DNA of 40,372 bases, from the NCBI GenBank assembly GCA_032718475.1, contig JAUCBJ010001787.1, positions 1 through 40,372 on the forward strand, read 5' to 3'. Below the pieces are notes generated by a model, which made no database searches, was not told the origin of the DNA, and saw only the letters and a program-made list of their open reading frames with translations. The position numbers were made by a program, and so were the translations under genes. Position 1 is the stretch's first letter. Every line of letters starts with the position of its first letter. The stretch is from Nemertoderma westbladi. Its lineage: Eukaryota; Xenacoelomorpha; Nemertodermatida; Nemertodermatidae. Positions 32,264 through 40,372 of this stretch are shown here, piece after piece.

Positions 32264-34281
32264 AGTGAGGGAAGTGAGGGAAGTGAGGGAGTGAGGGAAG
32301 TGAAGGAAGTGAGGGAAGTGAGGGAAGTGAGGGAAGTGAGGGAAGTGAGGGAAGTGAGGGAAGTGAGGGAAGTGAGGGAAGTGAGGGAAGTGAGAGAAGT
32401 GAGGGGAGTGAGGGAGTGAGGGAAGTGAGGGAAGTGAGGGAGTGAGGGAAGTGAGGGAAGCGGAGGGAAGTGAGGGAAGTGAGGGAAGTGAGGGAAGTGA
32501 GGGAAGTGAGGGAGTGAGGGAAGTGAGGGGAGCGGAGGGAGTGAGGCAGTGGGGGAAGTGAGTGAGTGAGGGAGTGAGGCATTGAGGGAAGTGAGGGAGT
32601 GAGGGAAGTGAGGGAAGTGAGGGAGTGAGGGAAGTGAGGGAAGTGAGGCAGTGAGGGAAGTGAGGGAAGAGGGAGGGAGTGAGGGATTGAGGGAGGGAGT
32701 GAGGGAATGAGGGAGGGAAGTGAGGGAAGTGAGGGAAGTGAGGGAAGTGAGGGAAGTGAGGGAAGTGAGGGAAGTGAGGGAAGTGAGGGAAGTGAGGGAG
32801 TGAGGGAGTGAGGGAAGTGAGGGAAGTGAGGGAGTGAGGGAGTGAGGGAGTGAGGGAGTGATGGAGTGAGGGAGTGAGGGAGTGAGGGAGTGAGCGAGTG
32901 AGGGAGTGAGGGAGTGAGGCAGTGAGGGAAGTGAGGGAAGTGAGGGAAGTGAGGGAAGTGAGGGAAGTGAGGGAAGTGAGGGAAGTGAGGGAAGTGAGGG
33001 AAGTGAGGGAAGTGAGGGAAGTGAGGGAAGTGAGGGAAGTGAGGGAAGTGAGGGAAGTAAGGGAAGTGAGGAAGTGAGGGAAGTGAGGGAAGTGAGGGAA
33101 GTGAGGTAAGTGAAGGAAGTGAGGGAGTGAGGGAAGTGAGGGAGTGAGGGAAGTGAGGGAAGTGAGGGAAGTGAGGGAAGTGAGGGAAGTGAGGGAAGTG
33201 AGGGAAGTGAGGGAAGTGAGGGAGTGAGGGAAGTGAGGGAGTGAGGGAAGTGAAGGAAGTGAGGGAAGTGAGGGAAGTGAGGGAAGTGAGGGAAGTGAGG
33301 GAAGTGAGGGAGTGAGGGAAGTGAGGGAAGTGAGGGAAGTGAGGGAAGTGAGAGAAGTGAGGGGAGTGAGGGAGTGAGGGAAGTGAGGGAAGTGAGGGAG
33401 TGAGGGAAGTGAGGGAAGCGGAGGGAAGTGAGGGAAGTGAGGGAAGTGAGGGAAGTGAGGGAAGTGAGGGAGTGAGGGAAGTGAGGGGAGCGGAGGGAGT
33501 GAGGCAGTGGGGGAAGTGAGTGAGTGAGGGAGTGAGGCAGTGAGGGAAGTGAGGGAGTGAGGGAAGTGAGGGAAGTGAGGGAAGTGAGGGAAGTGAGGCA
33601 GTGAGGGAAGTGAGGGAATGAGGGAGGGAGTGAGGGAATGAGGGAGGGAGTGAGGGAATGAGGGAGGGAAGTGAGGGAAGTGAGGGAAGTGAGGGAAGTG
33701 AGGGAAGTGAGGGAAGTGAGGGAAGTGAGGGAGTGAGGGAGTGAGGGAAGTGAGGGAAGTGAGGGAGTGAGGGAGTGAGGGAGTGAGGGAGTGAGGGAGT
33801 GAGGGAGTGAGGGAGTGAGGGAGTGAGGGAGTGAGGGAGTGAGCGAGTGAGGGAGTGAGGGAGTGAGGCAGTGAGGGAAGTGAGGGAAGTGAGGGAAGTG
33901 AGGGAAGTGAGGGAAGTGAGGGAAGTGAGGGAAGTGAGGGAAGTGAGGGAAGTGAGGGAAGTGAGGGAAGTGAGGGAAGTGAGGGAAGTGAGGGAAGTGA
34001 GGGAAGTGAGGGAAGTGAGGGAAGTGAGGGAAGTGAGGGAAGTGAGGGAAGTGAGGGAAGTGAGGGAGTGAGGGAAGTGAGGGAAGTGAGGGAAGTGAGG
34101 GAAGTGAGGGAAGTGAGGGAGTGAGGGAAGTGAGGGAAGTGAGTGAAGTGAGGGAAGTGAGGGAAGTGAGGGAAGTGAGGGAAGTGAGGGAAGTGAGGGA
34201 AGTGAGGGAAGTGAGGGAAGTGAGGGAAGTGAGGGAGTGAGGGAAGTGAGGGAAGTGAGGGAAGTGAGGGAAGTGAGGGAG
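32264..34281 (+). repeat. Satellite array of GTGAGGGAA units
   Basis: About 2.0 kb of head-to-tail 9-bp GTGAGGGAA and 8-bp GTGAGGGA units with occasional GTGAGGCA, GCGGAGG and GTGAGCGA variants. Variant patterns at 32393 and 32531 recur at 33351 and 33489, a shift of 958 bp, which shows a duplicated higher-order unit. Long open frames on both strands (up to 703 codons) are products of the repeat. Confidence 0.97.
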
Positions 34282-34940
34282 TATGCCTCACTGCCTCACT
34301 ATGCCTCACTATGCCTCACTATGCCTCACTGCCTCACTATGCCTCACTATGCCTCACTATGCCTCACTGCCTCACTATGCCTCACTGCCTCACTATGCCT
34401 CACTGTGCCTCACTATGCTTCACTGCCTCACTATGCCTCACTGCCTCACTATGCCTCACTGCCTCACTATGCCTCAATATGCCTCACTATGCCTCACTAT
34501 GCCTCACTGCCTCACTATGCCTCACTATGCCTCACTGCCTCACTATGCCTCACTGCCTCACTATGCCTCACTGCCTCACTATGCCTCACTATGCCTCACT
34601 GCCTCACTATGCCTCACTATGCCTCACTGCCTCACTATGCCTCACTGTCTCACTATGCCTCACTATTCCTCACTGCCTCACTATGCCTCACTGCCTCACT
34701 ATGCCTCACTATGCCTCACTGCCTCACTATGCCTCACTGCCTCACTATGCCTCACTATTCCTCACTGTCTCACTATGCCTCACTGCCTCACTATGCCTCA
34801 CTGCCTCACTATGCCTCACTGCCTCACTGCCTCACTGCCTCACTGCCTCACTGCCTCACTGCCTCACTGCCTCACTGCCCCACTGCCTCACTGCCTCACT
34901 GCCTCACTGCCTCACTGCCTCACTGCCTCACTGCCTCACT
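34282..34940 (+). repeat. Satellite array of CTATGCCTCA and CTGCCTCA units
   Basis: About 660 bp of mixed 10-bp and 8-bp units. The core CCTCAC is the reverse complement of GTGAGG in the neighbouring array, so the two arrays form an imperfect inverted pair. The last 100 bp are almost pure CTGCCTCA. Confidence 0.97.
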
Positions 34941-36177
34941 CAAATACAAAATGTAGTGTTATTGCCTGGCAACCAATTCATAGCTACTGTATGGTTTTCA
35001 CTTTGAGACATTTCGCCCTCTAGCGGCAGACTGGGGAACTTCAGACTACTATGTGACTCCACAAAAAGATAGAGCCTATATTGTAATAGATACCGATTGG
35101 GGGGTTAAAAACAAGTAATAATATATCTAAATAAGTCTCAAACATCTTGCATCATGGCTAGCCCCTCAGAACTCTTAAGCAATATAGCTTCATAGTTTTT
35201 AAGGAAAACTGGTAAACGTGATTTGTTAATTACACATACCTCGCAGACTTAAGTAATTAATTATATAGTAGGTTAGATCGTTTTGAGAATAGGACCGTTG
35301 GAAACAGCGCCCTCGAAAACATCAGTACAAATAAAATTAATAAAGATTAACAGGATATAGCTTGTTATAATAAAACATAAATTATAATACAGTAGAACAA
35401 TTAGGGTTGTAAATAAAAACAAATTCAATAAATTGAAGATAAACTGTATATAACTTATGTATTAAAAGAGGGCCTTATTTAATTATGTGCGGTTGGGCGC
35501 GCAGGCTGCTTCACAACACAATGTGAAAGAAGTCAATCTATTGCAAACCAGATGTTATTCTAATTTTCTTGGGCGATTTGACAATGGTCTACATGATAAT
35601 GAGGCTGGAGGCTTAAATTAACATATGCGCTCGTATGTGCGGTAATTAATGGTTGTAGTTGGCCTATGTGCGATTGAGGTAATGCTGGCGCGTAATATGC
35701 AAACCGAAGGTTTCCAATCTTACATGATAACGAAGCTAAAGGCTAGCAAGGCAACATACCAAGGCAGTCCCCACCCACACGTTTGAGCCAAGGCCAAACT
35801 GGTCCATTTTATTTTCGTGTGAGGCTAATTTATGTTTTGGGCCCCGATCGCATCTTTATATTTCATTCTACATTTACCTTCTATTGTACGGTAAAAATAA
35901 TACAAATGTACTGTATATTGTATTGTATAGTGCCTATTGTGTTGTATATTTCATCTACTGTAGTACAATCTATTCATCGCGCGTCCCCTATCTGATTGAT
36001 ATGTGTCAAATTAAATTGCCTTTGGCAACATTATTTGATACAAATCGATCGATTAAACAATTAATTAATTGTTTAATCGACCAATTAATTAATTGTTTAA
36101 TTAATTAATGACCTACTTAACACCCAATGTGCGAAGTTGGTCTAACTGTCGCAGAAGTAGGGTAAACCATTACTACT
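34941..36177 (-). repeat. Right inverted arm of the palindromic element
   Basis: Inverted copy of the left arm, ending AAACCATTACTACT. It carries an uninterrupted sequence around TTAA at 35347-35350, where the left arm has the 1.57-kb insertion. The middle part, about 35590-35790, does not match the left arm. Confidence 0.85.
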
Positions 36178-36183
36178 TATACC
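36178..36183 (+). repeat. Target site duplication TATACC, right copy
   Basis: Identical to 29501-29506. Confidence 0.75.
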
Positions 36184-36236
36184 GTTATTCGTGTTATCAG
36201 TATTTGCAACATCTGACATTGAAGAGGTGAGAGAAG

Positions 36237-36763
36237 ATGAATACCGACACTCAACAAAACCAACGCTTATCACAGGTCGGTATGGTTACCTCGAAACCGG
36301 CGCGACTGTCCACTCGAATACAACTTCAAAACACAAACGCCAACAATAAACTGAAAGCGAATCGAACGTCTTCAGAAGAATCTGTCATTGGGACGAAGAA
36401 AAGGAAGCCGAAACCACGGGAATGGACCACAGCTAAGATTGAATGCTCCCATTGTCAGAGTTCCTGGACCGAAATTGAAACACCAATTGCCGATGGGCTT
36501 GATCTCTCAAACCAAAACTTCCTCTGCGGGGTTTGTGCGGCAGTAAAGATTGAAAGTCTGGAAGCTGGCATCCCTAGGTATTATTATTATAAAGAGCGTC
36601 AGCCTGCGTTTAATAAATATATTTTAATACAAAACAGGTCGAACGCAAAGAGGCTTATAATGAAGACGAGTACTGCATTGATTATATTCCTATAAACCAC
36701 CTGGCTTTGCATATTGAACGTGCGTTTGGAAATAAGTTCGTGCTACCCTTCCGTGGGTGGTAG
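36237..36763 (+). CDS. Candidate two-exon gene for a small CxxC zinc-binding protein
   Basis: ATG 36237 opens a frame with a polar, basic N-terminus (GTKKRKPKPREW near residue 55, a possible nuclear signal). The paired cysteines CSHCQSSW and FLCGVCA, about 27 residues apart, recall the last half of a PHD or similar zinc fold. A donor-like GCA|GTAAAG lies at 36543, and AAAACAG|GTC at 36637/36638 is a suitable acceptor. Both sites are phase 0. The second exon would then read 36638-36763 with a stop at TAG 36761-36763, giving about 143 residues. Without splicing, the frame stays open to 36695. It begins 54 bp right of the palindromic element. It could be an exon of a larger gene or a repeat fragment; no family is assigned. 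Confidence 0.3.
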
Positions 36764-39305
36764 ATGTCGCGGTTATGTATTGGTGGGTGGGGGAGGGGGG
36801 GGGGGGTGCAGATTAAAAGGGGTGAACATGTACTGTCCCCCTTTCTTTGATTAATTGGTGGTGTGGGTTAATCTCTCATAACCTGATTTTGTGATACAGT
36901 CGCACAATTTTAATTTGTATCTCATAACTGGGCCTCGTGCTGCGCGAAGGTCCCACGAACGTGTTGTATACGCATATCTGGAAATCACACGTCGTGTGCC
37001 CAAATGGCTCAATCAGAAGCGCGCCAGACACTCAATCTGGAAGTTGTGGTTTCTAATCTTACAATAGAGTTAGTAGTTATTTCGTAAATTGTCTTAAATT
37101 TATAAAAGTTTCTAAAGTTTTTTTTTTTTTTGCTCATTTAGAGGTTAAGTATACGTTGTTTTTGGAAGCATACGCACTGTAAAACCTATGTACTTCTGCT
37201 TGGGGCAGTGTTTTGATTATTGTGAGGCAGCAAATTTAACTGTTTCCAGGGTATCAGAAATCTATTTTGCGATAATAATATTTGGCAAATTTTATTTAAT
37301 ATTTACTGCATCCAAACATATCAATTTGTAGAACGGCTGCTTATTGCATCAGCCGGAATAATATTCGTTTCCTAATATTTTGTAATAATTATGGTTATAC
37401 TGAGTTAGCCACATACTCAGCTTTCCTAAATGTCTGTGTATTAGGTTTTATACCAAATAACTTCGACATTTAATTCATCATGAAAAGTTTGTAGCTCTAG
37501 CCGTTTTGGGATGACTATTATAGATTCACTCTGTAGTCTATGAAAATAACATCGCACTAAATGTCAGACCACCAAGGGATTTTATTTACCACCTTTGATT
37601 TACTTAAAATGCTTGTGGCAGAATCTAACACAAGTCCTATGTAGAATGATTTATTTGTGTTTCTATTAGGATTGACAGATTACTTCGATTTTCAAGACTT
37701 TTGCGGATAAAATTAATAATGTATTTCAATGGGGGCTGTTATGTTATTTATTGTTAATTATAAATTTTTAATTATATAATCTCTCTTTATGTGATAAGTT
37801 AGAATTATGCGTTAGGACCATATTTTCAAAATTATATTAGTGAATAATTTAAATTAACTAACTATTTATGATGTACTACACTAAAATATTCATACGCGGT
37901 AATCTCATTGACCAATGGCTCATCGCCTGTTAACTATTTGTATCGTTTTTTTAAAACTAAATTATTATAAATTTATCATAATGTAAATATAATACATTTG
38001 GCGGCCTTTGATGGGTCGCAATTATTAGTATATTTAATTTTATCTTTCAACACCATCATATATCTTCCTCGATGTGCTTTTAATTCAACGGGTGGGCTCT
38101 CAACTGATCATCCATGACGTAGTTAGGAAAATCTTCTCTTCTCGATGAAGGGCGCCAAGCCACGGTGACAGGTATGCGGGGATGCAGTGTGTGACGTCAA
38201 ACCGTTACTTGAGCACAGTGCGGCACGAAACGTTACATTACTGGGGTTATTATATAGCAGGGCGTATGGGTGTCATATGTATGTATGGGGTTGTTTAAGG
38301 TAAATTAGTCCGTGATTGTGTTAGTTGTATATATGTCGGTAAGTGTTGGTTAATCCGTCTGTTTAGTTATGTAAATTTTATTTAATCTTTATAAATCTAA
38401 GTCTGCCTTTGTTGTATCATCACATCCCTTTCTTTCATCTCATATTTCATATCCCAGATTCCACATCCCTTTCTTTCCTCTCATATTTCATATCCCAGAT
38501 TCCACATCCCTTTCTTTCCTCTCATATTTCATATCCCAGATTCCACATCCCTTTCTTTCCTCTCATATTTCATATCCCAGATTCTACATCCCCCTTTTTC
38601 TTCTCACATCCCACATCCTATCTTCTTATCTTATTCTACTGTTGGGTTGTGACATGGTTTCTGTGTGTCTGTTGTGCAAGTGTAAAAATTAGATGGACAC
38701 CTAAGTATGTTCTTTACACTAAGTTCACGGCACCTAGTTAGGACCATTAGTTTCACAACTTCAGAATAATTTGTGTTATTTAGTTTGCAGTTTTATTAGG
38801 GGATTTAGACGGGAAGGATTCTATTTGACGCTAAGGGCCAGGAACTCGGTAAGTGCTTGAACCTTTCTACCTGTTGACTGCTTTCATATGACCACTTGAC
38901 CTCGACTTATCACTACAGTACTTGTCTCTCCCATATGCGTGTGACTTGAGTTACATTTTAACAGTTTATAACTGCACTATGACATCGGCTCAGATTTATA
39001 TTTAAAGGCTTTTACTTTTACTTGGACAACAGATTGGGTTTTCTTGCATGTGTGTGTCCGTAGTCCGTGAATTCTTCCTGCTATAATATCGGTACTATTC
39101 AGCCATTATTTGTCACCACTCTCTCTCTTTTGGCAAAAATTATTAAGTTGCGTAATTTTCGCTAGTCAGAATTATTATTGTAAATGCACATTGCGTCCGC
39201 GCGACTGGCAATCGCGCCTTTCGTCCTATTGGTTTATTAGGGAGCTATTTGATTTATTTATTGATATTTGGTTTGTCGTTTATACATATGTGCCCTTCGG
39301 GGGGT
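36764..39305. other. Non-coding DNA with simple repeats
   Basis: No gene recognised. A G run at about 36789-36807, a T run near 37119, and the 41-bp minisatellite at 38421-38584 are visible. The right part may contain the 3' LTR of the minus-strand Gypsy element at the window end, but I could not find a paired LTR. Confidence 0.45.
38421..38584 (+). repeat. 41-bp minisatellite, four copies
   Basis: Four head-to-tail units of 41 bp starting CACATCCCTTTCTTTC. The first has one base difference, and a degenerate fifth copy follows to about 38625. Confidence 0.93.
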
Positions 39306-40372
39306 TTATTGCAAATTGTTAGGCAAGAACCCTGATAACAAAATCGGCACATGTTTGGATGTATTACAAAACAACATCGATTGATGATGTATTACACATT
39401 GATACAGCATTGATACAAAATCTACAGGGAGTAGAGACCTTGTAGGGTGTCCAAATACTCGCTGTGAAGGTGACAATCCGTCCTTGTTTGGAGTATTCAA
39501 TAATTCGATCATACCAGCTATATATTCATCGCTTGTAATATCACCTCCTGTTTTTGCTAATAAATATTTCATTTTCTTGTTCCCTTTTGGGTATGTAGGA
39601 GAAGATGGTGACCAAGTAATTCCCCATTGTTTAAAGAAGAACTGCATTTCTTCTGAAGCAAATTGAGGACCTTGATCTGAAGACAACTCATTTGGAATAC
39701 CAGTCATAGAAAAGTAACGTTTGAACACAGAAATTGTATCAGTAGATGATGGATGGCTAACAAATTTTTCTGTTGTAGTATATCCTGAATATCTGTCAGC
39801 TATAATAATGTAATGTAGACCCGCATATTCATAAAAATCTTTCGATACAGATACAAAATGCTCTTGGTGGAATATCCCGTTGTAACATTGGCTCCTGGAT
39901 TTGTGACGGGCGGTAGAGTTGACAATCATGACATGATTCAATTGTTTTAATTATGTCATATGTATATCCTAGCCAATATACAGTTTGTCTTGCACGATGT
40001 TTAGTTTTTTCAATACCTTGATGGCTAGCATGTAATCGATGTAATATATTTTTTACTGAATTTGGTGGTATTACAATTTGACAGCCACGGAGAACTAAAT
40101 TGTCATCTAATGACAGTTCGTCTTTAATGTTTTTAAACTGTTCAATGTAGTCAGACTTAATAGAAGATGGGAAATCATTTAAAATTGCAAGAATAAGTTG
40201 TCTGTAATCTGGGTCTTTTTGAGCATTTTCTCGAAGGTCAACTAATATTAGATCAGGTATTTCATTTGCAGAAGTTATTGCGACATTAACAATCAATTCT
40301 GATTGTTCAGCGATAAGTTCATCAATGAAATAGTCGTCTTCCTGTGGTTCACTCGTCGGGGCCCTTGAAAGG
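39306..40372 (-). pseudogene. Ty3/Gypsy pol fragment: end of RNase H and integrase, broken
   Basis: On the minus strand the frame enters from the window edge with LSRAP, the usual end of Gypsy RNase H. An HHCC zinc domain follows (HRLHASHQGIEKTKHRAR, later SCHDCQLYRPSQ). A 1-base shift near 39850 leads to the core: KDFYEYAG (first Asp), ADRYSGY and SSDQGPQFAS (second Asp). After PTYPKGN the normal stretch with the catalytic Glu is missing, and the sequence goes directly to KKMKYLLAK. The rest (LNTPNKDGLSPSQRVFG) is typical of Gypsy integrases. Integration activity is not expected. The remainder of the element lies beyond the window. Confidence 0.85.

Larger units (their letters stand above)
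29507..36177. mobile_element. Long-TIR palindromic element, Polinton/Maverick-like non-autonomous or foldback
   Basis: The ends AGTAGTAATGGTTT (29507) and AAACCATTACTACT (36177) are inverted and begin 5'-AG. TATACC is duplicated outside. The arms, about 1.19 kb (29507-32263 without an insert) and 1.24 kb (34941-36177), are inverted copies with moderate divergence and one dissimilar block of about 200 bp. Polintons/Mavericks have 6-bp duplications, long TIRs and 5'-AG ends, but normally hold 15-20 kb with polymerase B, integrase and capsid genes. Here the centre is only tandem repeats (32264-34940). A foldback-type element is the alternative. Confidence 0.72.

Noticed and set aside
32198-34309. 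703-codon minus-strand frame of PSLPSLP, HFPHFP and SLTSLT repeats
   Set aside because: It is the translation of the GTGAGGGAA satellite. The other frames and strand are also open, and switches between 9-bp and 8-bp units shift the reading between the three peptide types.
32264-34940. CRISPR-like array
   Set aside because: Units are 8-10 bp and contiguous without unique spacers, in an animal genome.
34237-35023. Three overlapping plus-strand frames of about 240 codons rich in CLTASL and PHYASL
   Set aside because: All three frames are open through the CTATGCCTCA/CTGCCTCA array at once, so this is repeat structure and not coding sequence.

Overview
This window is repeat-dominated animal DNA. 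I see no convincing single-copy host gene except a weak two-exon candidate at 36237-36763. BEL/Pao retrotransposons, which are known only from animals, together with an RTE-like LINE, a Ty3/Gypsy integrase, TTAA-type DNA transposons and a Maverick/Polinton-like long-TIR element point to a metazoan, most likely an invertebrate. The species cannot be read from the sequence.

Layout. 1-1697: a non-autonomous TIR element. 1698-3601: no recognisable gene. 3602 to about 26195: a decayed BEL/Pao element (the 'outer' element) split by three later insertions. The largest is a complete second BEL/Pao element (the 'inner' element, 4080-18922) with two LTRs (1178 and 1139 bp) and a perfect 5-bp target duplication GAGCG. 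The inner copy has a gag-pol region broken by eight in-frame stops and at least two frameshifts, has lost its integrase core, and carries an unrecognised decayed reading frame after pol (16345-17705). The outer element resumes at 18928 and is interrupted again by a TTAA-flanked transposon (21957-23231) and a 5'-truncated antisense LINE (about 23722-25006).

After a 28-bp minisatellite (26192-26580) comes a 1.83-kb DNA element with perfect 62-bp terminal inverted repeats (27489-29318). Next is a 6.67-kb palindromic element (29507-36177). It has 1.2-kb inverted arms, 5'-AG...CT-3' ends and a 6-bp duplication TATACC. Its centre is 2.7 kb of short tandem repeats instead of genes, which fits a non-autonomous Polinton/Maverick derivative or foldback element. 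Its left arm carries a second TTAA element (30288-31852), and the right arm preserves the matching empty site. The window ends in a minus-strand Ty3/Gypsy pol fragment (39306-40372) that lacks the usual catalytic glutamate region of its integrase.

Relative ages can be read from the nesting. The outer BEL is older than the inner BEL, the outer TTAA element and the LINE. The palindromic element is older than the TTAA element in its left arm. The most unusual signals are the Polinton-like palindrome with a minisatellite core, the dense in-frame consensus 5' splice-site motifs in both BEL coding regions, the extra reading frame of the inner BEL, and the defective state of an element whose LTRs are still nearly identical.
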